Assembly (NCBI GenBank): GCA_038496675.1
Contig: CM076656.1
Coordinates: 15,013,701 to 15,077,700, forward strand
Length of the DNA stretch: 64,000 nt
Origin: Rachycentron canadum
Taxonomy: Eukaryota; Chordata; Actinopteri; Carangiformes; Rachycentridae
Reading direction: 5' to 3'
In this document: in pieces, positions 1 to 14,147 of the stretch
Layout of the letters: every line of letters begins with the position of its first letter
Numbering within the stretch: position 1 is the first letter of the stretch
The notes under the pieces: model-generated
Seen by the model: only the letters and a program-made list of their open reading frames with translations
The model's database searches: none
What the model was told of the DNA's origin: nothing
Position numbers and translations under genes: made by a program

Positions 1-663
1 GTGTAGCATCACATATTCTTCAAGCAGCTTGGTGTTACATAATGACAGGAGGACAAACTGCGTGCAGAAGTCATACTGAACCTCTTCACCATCTCATTTG
101 GCTTACCAGTGTATAAACTCTAATTATGGGTCATATTACAAGTTTCAAAAAGACTGGGACTATTGATTTTAGTAGAACATTGTGGCTCCATGAAACCTTG
201 GTCTTATTTTTTGTAATTCTCTCAGTCAATTCTATCAGTTAAGATAACATTGTGCTCACTTAAGAGATAGCTCAGATTGGCAGCACACAGTGATAACAAA
301 GTTTGTTTAAAACAAGCCAACAGCTATTCCAGAAGACACAACATACAACATGAACTTAAAAAGTTCCTAAATGTTACCATTCTGATTTGTTGAGGGGATG
401 AAGCTTTGTCGCCTCACCATGTCTTTGAGAGTGAATGCTGGACTTTTTTTTTCCAATTATCAAGCAGCTAGAGACACAACGCTGTACGAATGCTTATGTT
501 GTGCTTTGTCTGCTGATGATTGCAAAAGGCCCGTTTGCATTGAGGACTTGTTGACAATATGTCACTGTGGTGTTATACCTCTGCTTAGATTTAGCAGATT
601 TAGGAGATAAAACAGATTCAGTAGTAGAACCTAAACAGTGTTTAGATCATAATGTGTCCTCAC
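1..663. other. mcf2l2 intron 11, partial
   Basis: No exon, RNA gene or recognisable repeat seen. It is the start of the intron that follows the last mcf2l2 exon in the window. Confidence 0.6.
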
Positions 664-855
664 CTTTTCAATGCCCATGTGTATCTGCAGGGATTTGGAC
701 AAGACATCCGTCTTTTTCTTGGATTCATTGCTGAAGTCGTCACAGACCCGCCGGAGCTCTACACATTTAGGTCGAATAGAGTCCACAGCATAGTGGTTGC
801 TCTGGATCAGTTGGTCACCGTGCAGCGCGTGGAGCTGGGCCTTTTCTAGAGTAGA
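664..855 (-). CDS. mcf2l2: mcf2l2 coding exon 11, last one in the window
   Basis: Acceptor TTCTTCCAG, donor AAG|GTGAGG. Residues 371-434 (STLEKAQLHALHGDQLIQ, HYAVDSIRPKCVELRRVCDD, ending HMGIEK). It ends in phase 0. The next exon (family motif SQWCEAGIYLL) is not found in 1-663 and must lie outside the window. Confidence 0.94.
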
Positions 856-3148
856 CTGGAAGAACGACAAGACATAATTTATTGTAGCAGTTTAATTTGT
901 CTACACAAAATATTACTTTCTGGTCAATGGCGCCTATTTCAGAACCATAAAGTAATATCCATGACAGAGTTTTAATGTAATAGAGCACTGCTTAGACAAT
1001 GAAGGCCTCGCTTCTATCAGATTTCTATCTAACCCACTGTGTCACACATCCACTGTGTATGTTGTAATCAGAGTTTTCTGTTCTGTGTTTTTTTGCATTG
1101 CATACTGCACTGTGCGAGATGGCACAGTGTAGTATGCAGCCATGAGGTCAAAGCAACTGTCCAGAAATTCCTCCGCAGAAGAAACCACCTATCGTCTAAA
1201 AAGGCATCTGACAAAGAAAGAGACCGGTCCAGAGCACAGATTGACTGGCCATGGGGACCACTGGCTCAGACCATGGTCGGCCAGTGGGCCATCGAATCAT
1301 TGAGACAGTTTAAGTTTTTGCAAGCCTGTCCTCATCAGCTCAGTCAGATTCATTTGTGTGACTGGGAATTTTTTTTCCCAGTCCCACTATGGACTACATG
1401 CAAATGGTCTGTCTTAGAAGAGATGGAGAGCCCTACGAGCTGCTAAAGGGCTCCCACTTGACTCAGAACTGTCTTTTTTTCCCGCTCCATGTGTAAACAA
1501 CTTGAGCACTATTATGTAGCATTTATGTTATTATTTATTTAGCTATTATGTAGCAACTTGCTACATAATCTTACTTCTGTTTTCATAGTTTAACAGCTCC
1601 AGGTAGTACAATAACATTAGCTAACTTGCTAGTACGAGCTAGTGGTTGTGGTTGGTTTTTTTTTTTCTAGTATACACAGGGCGATTTCTTTAGGCTGCGC
1701 TTCGTGTTTGTGACCACTTTCACTTTGCTCCATGACAACCTGAGACAACTGAGAACATGATGGGAGGGAAGGGGGAGCTGCAGCTGAGCAGAAGACTGAG
1801 GTGTGGCTGGTGTAGCGTTGGTGTTGGTCCAAGAAACTGGTGGTCTGGTGTGACATCTAGTGGCAGTGGTGATGGTTTACAGAACTTTAAAAAGGTGGCA
1901 GGTTTGAATGTTGATACTAACACTAAATATGCTACACAGCGATGTTATTCACATCAGCATGAATAACGTCAGTGTGTAATTTTACTATATCAATGTTGGT
2001 TAATGGCTTGTTGTTGATCTATGAAGAATTACTAAAACAAATAAATTATTAAAAACAAATAACACAATGACTGACCTGAGCCTTCTCCTCCAGTGATTTA
2101 AGTTCCTTTAGCAGCTGTTCAACTCTGGCCAGACAATCCCCGATGACTGATAAGCTGGTTAGACTGTCCCCCAAACTGTCTAGAGACACTTTGACCTAGA
2201 GAACAAAAGACGGGAAAACAGAAAGTAAGAAAATAATCCACAATGTAATAATATTAATTTTCTTATATCCTGACTCACCTTCACATCAGTATATTTTAAG
2301 TCAAACAATGTTACCACTGATCATCTTAAATAAAGTACAACTTCTTTCCACAAATACCTTATTAATAAAAGTCATGTTAATACAGTTCCTTTCGTTTCAA
2401 CTCTTGAACTTAAACGATCCTAAGAGAGGGTTAATTTCTTGAGCATATTATCATATTATCATATTCAGTGTCATGGTGGATACAGGATACATTGCAATAA
2501 GACATGTAACACAGAGCTTTCCACAAATTTTAGAAGAAGAGGTGTCAGACAGGACACAGAGTCACTGCATTTACAACTTCCAAACCAACTCTGTCGGACA
2601 GTGTTTTGTAAAGCATGTTTTTTAAAGTATGATTTCACAGCTGAAGTCTTTTGAAATTGTAGGAAGAGGAGACACAGGCGAGGGCTAGGCAGACAGAGAC
2701 AGACAGATCTACAGATATACCTCTCTGAAGTCTTGTTCAAAGTGGCGTAGCTGCAGGCACTGCTCCAGTTTCAGATGGTGTTTACACCAGAACTGTTCAA
2801 AGGCGTTCTCTGTCTCATCCAGCTGGGCTAGGAGCCTGAGACAAAACAGGAACTTAATTACACAGAGACACACTGGGAGTTTCTGTGTCACTACATGGCC
2901 ATAATACAGACTGAGAAACATTATGTAACATATTAGCAGAGCTTTGCGAACTCTCACCTTTCAACAGTGGTTTGGTTCTCCATCTCATCTGGGTTGAGTT
3001 TGTGATTCTCTGACTTGGCTGCCTGCTCCTTGATACAACCTAACAAGGTGGTGCCCTGCTTTAAAGCAAGCTTCAGTTCATCCTGGTATAGAGACACATT
3101 AGAGATAAAAATATTATCATCAGTAAAACAGCAAACCATTCTGTGCAC

Positions 3149-3199
<51 letters not shown>

Positions 3200-6100
3200 G
3201 CCCCATTTCCACAGATCATTGAAACATGCAATCTGTATCACATAAGCTTTTGAGATAATAACATCTGTTTACTGGCTCTTTTCACAAACACCTGCTATAT
3301 GCAAAGATATATGCAAAATAAGTAATACAGGATATGCGGCTGAAAGAGGTTCAACTTTATGCAGTGTCCTCTGATGATCATAAATGACAACCTGGTGACA
3401 AAAACATTTGTGAATGCTCCACAAAGCAATGCTGCTGTACTATAAGGGCTCTAGAAGTGTTCGCACTGTGGGACACATGACCGACATTTTTTGTTCAAGT
3501 TGTGAATCTGTTTCAGCCCAACCACCGTGATGTTTTTGTTGTCATGTATTCATGTACTGTCTGTGATAGTATGAGTTGGCCAATTAAATGTGATAAATCA
3601 CCTTGAGGTTGGTGTGTTTGTCAGTATGTGCTGTGAGCAGGTCTTTGGTGCACTGGACGTCATTGGGCAGCTCTGTCTCTGCCAGGTCTGTCCCAAACTT
3701 CTGTAACATCTGGGCTGTGGTTTTCACCGTCATGGCAAAGTTCTCGATGGCCTAGGGAGAAGCACCCACATGTGACTGCAGCCTCCTTCCATGTAACTGT
3801 ACAGCTGCTGGAAAGGCTGTGATCCCTTCTGTCTGTTATATTTAGCAAATTTCCCAAACACTCCAGGTCAGGTTAAGGTATCAACGTTTAGCACTAGTAT
3901 GGTTCCTCACAGTTCGGTGGTGTATCCACTGACTGTGACAGTACTCAAGACTTCCTCCGAGCTCCCGGGTCAGCTGGCCTTTATCCACAAAGCCATGTAG
4001 GTCAGCCAGAGAGTTCAGCATTACAATCTGCAAACACATTCAATGCAATACAACACTTTCAGTCATAACCCACTTTATATAACAGTGAGACTAACTTTGA
4101 AAAAAACAATCATCATCATTTATTGTGACAAATCTGAGGCAGGTTTATATCCTGAATTGGCTGAACTAAAAAAAAATTCAATGTGCTCTGTGATAAGGGT
4201 GTTGTAATTGTAGGGCGACTGAGGTCATGTATTTATAAAACGATTCAAAAATTATTAGTCACGATGTGTAAATCTGACCTCATTTATGCAAATAAAATAA
4301 GCTTACAAGCACACAATTTTAAGCTCTTAATATGTACTTGATGATGATAGCACTAGACCTGGGAGTCACACCAGTTTATAAGGTGAATTGTTACAGCATT
4401 CAGCTCTCAGTATATCTGACTGTTTGCTGTGGGGGGTTAGCAGTTTGATCTTGGACCTAAGCAATGCCAAATTCTGTTGGGTTAAAAAAATATTTCATGC
4501 ATATTTATCATGATAATGCATTCATTTTAAAACTTCTCACATTAACCATCTTTTCCAGCCATAAATCAAATAAATTTTTCCTCGTGATTGCATAAAATGC
4601 TTGAAGCATGCTTATTGGTACCTTCATTTTAAAGTCATCCTTGTGCAGCTTGATCCCGATGTCTGCTATGGCTCGTTGGAAGAACCTTGACGGCCTCAGC
4701 ACTAACACCAGCTGCAGGTTTCCCGGAAATGCTCCCTAGATAATTAAATAACATGTAAACTTCCATTCATTTCTAAGCCATCTCATCAGTTCATATACTC
4801 ATTCATTCAGTAATTTACCTTTAACTAGGCTACACCAACCAGCAGGAAAATCCTAGGACCACAATGATGGAGACAGACATGTCTCTTGTTGGTATCAAAT
4901 CATTAAAGGATCAAATTATTACAGCAGCTGAGTCACAGATGAATAAACATAGCTTTGTGTGTGTGTGAGCAAGTTCGTCTGTTCTCATTAAAAAGCACAT
5001 GAAGACAGTCACTGAATTAACTGTGGCCTTGTAGCTCAAGATTGACTTCTATTTTAAAACTGCAAATATATATGCATCACCACAGTGACTCACTGTATAG
5101 ACTGAAAAATCAATTTCAACTCATATAGAACAAAACTATTTTTATAATACAAGGCCTCAGTAGAAAAAGCCTTATTCATACCGCTTTTAACATTCCAGTG
5201 CATGTAGAAGACGCATTAGTATAAAATACAATTTTTCTGCAACTGTTCTTTATTGGTACTTTTTGCTTTGAAAAGGTATCTGTTTGTTAACAATATCTTT
5301 ACCTATGTATTCACATCCACGTGTGCATCGATATGATGATTTGAATATTAGGAGTCTTAGAGAACTTACAGCGATCCTTGATAGAGAGGCCTTCACCGAG
5401 CTCCATTTGTCCTTCCGCCGGTCAATGATAATGATGAAGCCGATACTGGCAGCATCCAGACTGAAGACAGGATGTGGAGAAGATGTAGTAAACGGGACTG
5501 ATGCTTTGTGCCTGTGTGTAAGCCGTGCCAATCAAATTCCCTACAACTGGAGGTCATTGTTCCTGAACACACTAATCTCACACTAAGCATGTTGCACGTT
5601 TTAAGGAATATACAAACCTAGAAGAAGTGATGGAGTAACGAGGCAGTCTTAAAAATGAGAAACTACTCTGAACAAATGCTGTGCAGCTGTTGTGTCCAAC
5701 AACTGATTGTTGACAGTCAATAACGAGAGCGTTAATTAACATGAGCATTGCTGCTAACAATTTAACATGAGGTGCATTTTAAAATGTACTGATTCCATGT
5801 TACATTTTACTTTACTCAAAGTATGATATGATGACTAATAGAAGGTTCAATGAAAACAGTTACAACTAGAGAACATTTCTCTGTGGTAACGGTGAACATA
5901 TACTGCATGTTAATTGGAGCACTGTCAAATCAACCACTGAAAAATCATCAATTAGCTAGTGCTGTTACAGGTGCAGTACATTTAGCAGAGATAGATAAAT
6001 GGCTTCTGTGATATTTTCATCACTTTAGTTTCACTGACCAGCTCAATGATGTGACTAGAAATAAATGGTACCATGTCTTCCATTGATTCCCAGTGAGCAG

Positions 6101-6324
6101 AGTGGCCACCAGGTGTCTTTTCTCATTATGCGAGGATAGCCACAGGGAAAATTATGTTATATGTGTATGAGAGTGTGCGTACCTGGGGATGCTGGTCAGG
6201 TATGTAACTACATTGAGGAAGTCTTCGTCTGGCACTTCGCTGAAGCCTGAGTACTCTGGGAAAGTGATGATGGGGGCACCATCTTTCCCTCGCCCCCCTG
6301 CAACACAAAACCACCGACGTCAAC

Positions 6325-6355
<31 letters not shown>

Positions 6356-9300
6356 AATCCTTTTTGCAAAAAAAAAAAGATTTTTTTTTTTTTGTTCCAG
6401 CTCTTCATTGAAGAGTTTCAGCTTTATTGAAGTTTTTATGTCCTGTCGCACATCATTTTATACATATTTCCCCACAATTTCGGCTCGAGTAAAGTGTGCA
6501 ATATGTACAGATTCTGCATATTTATCCCTGTTGGGTTTGAACAGTAAGCTGCTCAGCATGAGTTGTTGGGGTTGAGGAAGACAAACAAGGTTGCTGGAAT
6601 TTTGAGGCAGAAGGTTTGGAATATCAGCTAAATTTATTTTCCGTGAATATATATTTGGTTTTCTTTCCTTGTCTTTATTGCTTTAGTTGCCTTTGATTCC
6701 ATCTGCATGCAAATCACTATTCGTCTCTTTAAAAACAGCATTAAGAGCCAGGAAGAGGGAACAATTTAAAAGCCAGAGTTAGGTAATTTAGTCATGGAAC
6801 ATCCTTTAAAACTCTTGGAATTTTAAAGACACCCACGTTTTCATTAAACGTCTTCTACAAAATATCCACAAGATGGCAACCTTGAGCTAAACATTTTCCC
6901 CTCACTATGGCATGTGTAACACAGAGTTTTATTGCTGTGTATAGTTTTATAGATGACCAAGATGTGAGGTGTAAGAAGTCTATCTAACATAACAGTTCTC
7001 CCTTTTTTGCTCTTATTTCACATATTTTATTTTCTCTGCTCTCTCACCCACAGTCTCACCAATCAACACATCCAATCAACTTGCAGAAGAACGGAAAGTC
7101 TTTGCTTGACATGATGAAGTGCGTCATTTGGTCTTAAATATATCATAAAGGTGTGGGAAAGGCTTGTTAGTTAGTTAATATGGTTCCAGCAATGGGACAA
7201 AATGTTCATCCTGCCATCGCTTAGATTGGAATACCACCCTTTGAGCCCCAGATTTATCAGTATGGGATTCAGATAACCCAAGGGGGGCATATGCAAAGTT
7301 GAAGAGGAGGTCTATGATTAACCCTTTAATGCACTAAATTTTAACAACTTAATAATTGTTTCAAGATTTAAAAAATAATGTTCTCTGGAAATTAGACTTA
7401 AAAATCAAATTTTATAAGTCTTAAAAAATGACTCTATGAATTATTACAGCGCTTTTGTCAAGTTTGATTTACCACATAATCAAGAGCTCTTATATTTTAT
7501 CTTCAAATTTTGATTGATTTCCATTTTTTTAGCCAGTTATCACATAATGTCTTGTTTTACAACATAACAACTTGCCAGTATGATTGATTATTAGTGTTCC
7601 CCAGCCCTCCATCTAAATGCACAGGGAAAAAAAAACCTCTAGGTTGGAAACTTCAGGTGTGGATAGTAGGACACTGGAACATACCTGAAAGCAAGGCAAA
7701 CTGGCGATGAAGCTGCTCTATGATGTCCACAGCCAGGAGCGGCCTGATCTCCTGCTGCATGATCTCATCTGTAAGGAGAGATATACTGATCAGATACACG
7801 GTAAAACATCTACCAATTCAAGACAGTCAGTGAAGGCAAAACCAGATGCACAGTGAGCGTTATCCTCCCAGAGGTGAAGATTTTTACTTAACAGTAGAAA
7901 CTGTGTGATTAGACCATATCGAAATAAATAAACTGAAAGACTTAAAACAAAGGAAAGTCACACACAACTGATTTAGCTGGATAACAGCTAAACATCAAAT
8001 TAAACAGACACCAAACTAGTCAGAGATCAAAGAAAACATGCTAAACAGATGGGGGGAAAAACAACACAAGTGCCTCCCTCTATTTCAGATTCAGTAAAAA
8101 AAAAAAATGCTCTGTTCTGTAAAATAGTTGTTTCATAGAGTAAAGGCAAACTGGGTGGCTGCTGTGCTGCAGCATGTTCAGGGAAGTAGTCAGGGAATAC
8201 ACAGGTGAGGTGATGTAAGAGGTCTATATTATAGCTGGGGAAGTTGACTGTACAGGTACAGGCCTAAAAAAAGAAACCCTCAGATCGCCAGGAAATGTCC
8301 AGCTTCAGAGTTTCACACGTTTTGATTTGGAACTGAGGTGAAAATAAAATGGCAGTTATCTGACTGTCAGACTATGGTGGCCTGAGTGACTATAGGAGTA
8401 AACTGTCTGCGCTGATTAAGTGTGAGTGAGTGAGTGATATTACAGCTGTTTTCTACCTCATTCAGAAAATGTTAATTTGGTCACATACTGTGTTCACATG
8501 TAGCCTATTCTGTAACTATTTCTGACCGGCATCCATTTGGGCTGTCCCATATATCGGAAATCCAGGACAAAGCATTCTCAGACATGTCTGCATATGTATC
8601 CATGAATTAGACTCTTCCCTGCTCAAGTTTAATGATTGCTATGGTTCCTCTGCGGCCTGAAGCTCTAAGCAGAGTGTATGGTGAACAAACCTTTTTCTGT
8701 CACTGAGAATAAAGACATGCATTAACACTGATTTATTTCTTTAAACCATGCATGTGTGTTGGTGGGCCTGGGGAAAGACAGAAGGAAAAGAGGAGGACAG
8801 TGGCTGGTAGTGAGACTGGCCCCTAACTGGGACAACGTCAATGCACCTCTGTTCTTAGTATCCGAGTCTGCTGACCTACCAAGGATATCAAAGATACTGC
8901 TTCCATTAAAGAACTGTCCTAGACAAATGATTGGTAGTTTTGCAGATTTGACCAATGAACCACGCAATTTTTAAGAGAAAGCTAAGACTATGCTGCACCG
9001 AAATCCAAAGATATTAGGGTTTTAATTTATCTCATGATGTGAAATCTGAGGCAGACAGGCTGTGCTTTACCTTGAAAACCGCTGTTTAGTTTAAAAAAAA
9101 AAAAAAAAATCTTTTTTTTTTTTTTTTTTTAAATATAGCACATGAACCACTGGAAATTTAGCAAGGGAACATATGCTCTAACATGCTGTCACCATTATAA
9201 CTGTCACATTTTATTGTAGTCTACATTGGGCCAGTAAATGTGAAATTTACTTAATAGTTGATATACAATATTTGATTACTCTCCAAAAGATTTATTGTCA

Positions 9301-12300
9301 TGCTTCATGCTTCTTTCCGCCATGTAGTTAGCAGCAAACTGTTGAACGCATAATGGAAAATTATGCTGTTCACACTGCTCATCAGCTGATTATAAGAACC
9401 TTTCACTGTAAAGTGGGTGTTTAGGATGTTTCCATTTGACGGCTTAATCTGTGAAATTAGTGGCAAATTATGTAAAATTCTAATTTTGTGTCTTTTCAAA
9501 GTATATTATCGGGTCAAATTTTTTTATTATCATCATTATTATTATTATAGTATTCATATTTGCTGTCTAGCCATAAACATTTAAGGTCCATTCTCCAATG
9601 TTTAAAAAAAAAAAAAAAAAAAAAAATCAATTTCAATCAAGGATTGTTTGTACCTCTCCAATGAAACTAATACAAAATAGCTGCAGAGAATTTGTTTGAA
9701 CTTTTTGTACTGTGCACAAAAAGAAGGATGGGAAAGAGGATCTAGGAAATGTTCTTTAGCTGCCCAGGAAAAACAGGGTTATGCAATCAGAGCATTGCTC
9801 TTAAGCAGGGAGGATGTTCTGTATTGTTGGAACATCAAAGTAGAAGGGAGTAGTGGAGGCAGCCGTGATGTATGACCACTTCGAGTCTAGACAGACACGC
9901 TCTGTTTTTAGAAACTGACAGTGACTGGCAGAGAGTAAGAGCAGGAAGCACCCACATAAGCAGATGTCAGGTTACATAGGCAGTAAACATGTGAATGGGA
10001 CGAGTGAGATTCTTGATTTTGAAAATTAAGTTTCAGCATTGAGGAAGTACAGCGTCAGAGTTTCTGTTTACATTTTGGACTTGGTCCTGTTCAATCTAAC
10101 TGAAATTATGGTTCTGAGAGTAAAGATGGAAACCCTGAAGGGCCTCTTCAAAGACTGCAACATTCCTCAGTTTGACAAAGGACTTCCTGTTCAGCCGAAA
10201 GTATGAGAACATTCAAAGATGAGGGATACAAAATAAGATGCATTGTAGGTACTGAAATGACGTAAAACACTGTAGGTTTCGTCAAAGAGTTCACAGATTG
10301 ATCAATGATTACAAATTGTAAACAAATACTACAATACTACAGTTGATAATCTGGTAGTTGGCTATAATTTGAGCTAAACATAGTGATGAAGCACGCTGGT
10401 CCATTTTCAAGCACAATGCATCTATGTGTCTAATGGATGACCATGCACATGTTCTCGGTCAGAGGCTAACAAAGGTCAACTCTGAACAGTAAGTCGAACA
10501 GAGATTTTACAGAAAGCAACGAAAACTAAGCATCATGTCTAGTTTCTTCCAGACATGATGCTGTGAGAATTATATATGCAGGCATGCGCCTTCAAAAAAA
10601 AAATCATGCCCAGCCAACTGAATTGACCACAGGTCGACCAATCAAGGTGCAGAAACATCTCAAAGGTCATCAAGAGATATTACAATGGGCCTGAGCTAAA
10701 TTTCGAGTGTCATAGCCAAGGGTCAATGTCAATGGAGTCTGACAGTGGAGCTGTACTTATGTCAATGTGATGTTTATCAGTGGCTCATTTTTAACACATT
10801 TGCAAGATTTTCAAAGATTGTAGACTCTAAGATTTTCATAGTCATTTGCTTTGTCATTATGTGGTGCCGAATGTAGAATGATGGGGTCTGAACACCTTCC
10901 AAATACTCTATATAGCTACAATAGGTCTGTTGTTTATGTGTCTCGACAATGTCGTTTTATTCCCCCCACATTCCAGCTCTCAAGCATAAGCTGCAATTTG
11001 TGTGGCTGTAGTTGGCGTAACGCACGCACAGGCCTCTCCAAAATCACTGGATACTGTTCTTGTCTGGTGACTTTAGCTTCCTTAACTTAGCTCTTCTCGT
11101 CTGTGATGGCTTAAACAAATACATTTCTTATTTATAATTACTATTCAATACTTGTGGCCATTAAACAGCAGTAATTTTTAATTCTTAATTATGACCCAAC
11201 TTTATTTAAACGGATCATTTCAAATAAAGCAGCTGGCCACAGGATGAGCGCTGAGCACCAACAAATCTGCAGAGATATTTCTGTTTCATTTTAAGTGAAA
11301 ATCCAAACTCGGACGTCGCCAACCTGCTCCACTTAGCGGTGAAATAAAAAGATGCTGACAGCGGCTGTTAGTTTGAACCATTACTGATGTGATCAGCTCT
11401 GCGCACACACACTATCATCTGTTCTTCCATGAACTAACTGCAACCAAGACAGTGAGAGTTTTTATGTTTTTTATTTGTCACAGAGTTTCCCTTTAGCTGT
11501 TGAATGCTCTACTACGTGCACCAGCTAATCGCTAACTGTGCCTGTCTGTCCCTGTGTCAATACTTCAACTACTGAATAGGTTTATTTGGCAGCCATTTAG
11601 CTTTAATCACTTCAATGTGGTTTATGAGCCATTGTGTTTTTTCCATCAGTTTTCAATGGTAGATAGGCACCAGTGAAATGATGGCAATTAACAGACATAT
11701 AAATATAAACATAATATTCACAATTTTACCAATTTATCGATTGTAACAATGACATGACAAATGTTTTTTTGTTGCTATACACATAAAAACTTTTTTTTTT
11801 TTTACAACAGTTTTTTTTTACAAGAGTATCTCTGTTTTTTTAATGTGATTTTGTCTGCTCAGATGAGGAGTTTGTCGTGCATCAAAATCAGCGACAAGCA
11901 AACAGCAGAACAGTTGGCGCCATTAGCAGATTTCATTTGTTTAAGTTCTTAATTAGCAACTGGCAGTGGCTGACACAGCGTTCATGGTTGTACTACTGCA
12001 AACTCTGGCTCTCTGTACTGTCAGGGTTTGGGGTTTATTGTGGTTCCTTAGGCTAAGTCACATGTGAGTACCTGGCTGTCTGAATCAGTTTTTATAAGAC
12101 TGTTATTGTTTCACTGCAGCTCTAAGTTGAAAATACATAATTTTGATGTTGATATATATTGTATCATATAAAAACATATGAACATGCTAACATGGTTTAC
12201 CAATTTGATTTTCCACCAGAGGGGGGGGTCTTTAAATTATTGTAAATGTTTAGTCAAAAAGCTCAAAGAATTAGCTCCAATTAAAACCCCCAAAAAATTT

Positions 12301-14105
12301 AACAAATAGTTGTAATTAAACTGGTTTCACTGTGGTCTGTACATACACCAACATAAGCAGTATGCAGGGGACAACTGGGATGTTTTGTGTGCCTTTGTTT
12401 AGCAGGAGACTGTTGTGTTTACTTCACGTATTTTTCTAAAAATCATCAGAGTGAAATGTGACACGAGCTGTATGTGGTAGTGTTTCTCCAGATGGGTTTT
12501 GGTGGGGCAGTCTGAGTCAAAAGTCCCAGGCTGATTTTCATTCCCCCTCCGCCCCTGTCTGTGTGTGCTCCCCTAAGAACTAAAGCAACACAAACTCTGG
12601 CTTTACACTGTAATATTTGGGGACTATTCTCAGAGATGGCAAAAAAAGGGCCAACATAGAGATATTGTCCTGTGTGCAGACACAGCCTCTGTCATTTCCT
12701 TCTCCTAGTCAGCAACAAATGAACCAACCAATTGGTATGCAGGCACCCTCAGAGACTGGGCAAACAATTTCTTTTTTTGACTCAATGTGCAAGATGTGTG
12801 TGCGTGTGTGTGCGTATGTGTGCGTGGTTCTGGTCAGTTTAGTAATGGCACAGTTAAAACACAGTACATGTGCCAAAAAAAAAAAATGCCATAGAATCAC
12901 GCAACACCAGTTACACTGCAGAGGGATCAGCTCCAGGAATCTGGTTGGACTGAGCTGTAACACCCATGGATGATTCTTCGCCAAGTTGTCAGGTGTCTAA
13001 ACTCCATGGCAACACGCTGATGGTGCCAACGCCACCTCACCCCCCGTCTACACACACACACATACACACAAAATACAACATAGACACTTTGGCTGACACC
13101 TTCCCTCATCCATCTGCTCTAAATTTAAAAGGATTAAGCAGCACGCTCTCACACGCTGTCGCTGCTGCTGGTATTCAGAGACAGACTCAGCTCTACACCC
13201 ATAGTCACCCAGTCAGAGAAGAACAAAATAATCGATAAAAAAAATGGATTTTTGTTTTGTTTTGGGTTTTTTTGCATATAATCTCTAAGCCTTTTTAACT
13301 TGGACCATTGCTATGCAATATGAACTGCAACAATACAACTTTTATTCTATTCTTTATTCTTCACTTCTTTTCTAATGAGCGCTGTCCAAGCCATGCAGTG
13401 GCCCTTATCTTATCACTGGTTTATTCCTCATCCCACTTTCATCTGATACAAGACAGGGATCAGCTGAGGAGCCTATCAAGAGCCCAAACACAGGTCACAG
13501 AAGGAACTGGCCTTTAGGCAGCCAGAAGAAAAACGAAACATGAAAACCAAGTCAAAACATTATGTAACGCAATGATATAATTGACATAGTTCAATATAAA
13601 TTATTAGTTTTTATTCTATAATATCTCCCAGATTCTTACTGCACCTGTTAGGGTGGGACAAAGTTGCTATTGTTGTTATTCTCATTAGATTCAACCTGGG
13701 CAGGTTCACTGTTCCCACGTGACCAAAACAAGCAAAGAACATAGTTTTACCTTGAAGGGCGTAATAAAAAGTCCCTAATGTCATCAGAGTAAATACCCAC
13801 TCTGTACCTCAACACTAATAAATTCCATACGTACCTATAAGAACTATTTTACCCATTTTTGGACAGGATGTGACACATGCTTGACTGTTTACAAAGTCTG
13901 TGGCCCGATGAGTTCAACACATGCTGCACTACCTTGTCTCAACATATAAAAGTGCAAATAATATTAAATTCCATTTAAAGTTAAAGGAAATAATTAGTAA
14001 ACTAAATCACTTAACCAGCAGATGAGAACGGAAAATACTGGTGAAATGGAAAAATAATGACACCAGGAAGACAGGGAGAAGCGTGGCTGGTAACAGATGT
14101 GTGTG

Positions 14106-14147
<42 letters not shown>

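Larger units (their letters stand above)
856..2075. other. mcf2l2 intron 10
   Basis: Non-coding. It contains two perfect inverted repeats (1360-1383 and 1545-1569) and otherwise nothing recognisable. Confidence 0.65.
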
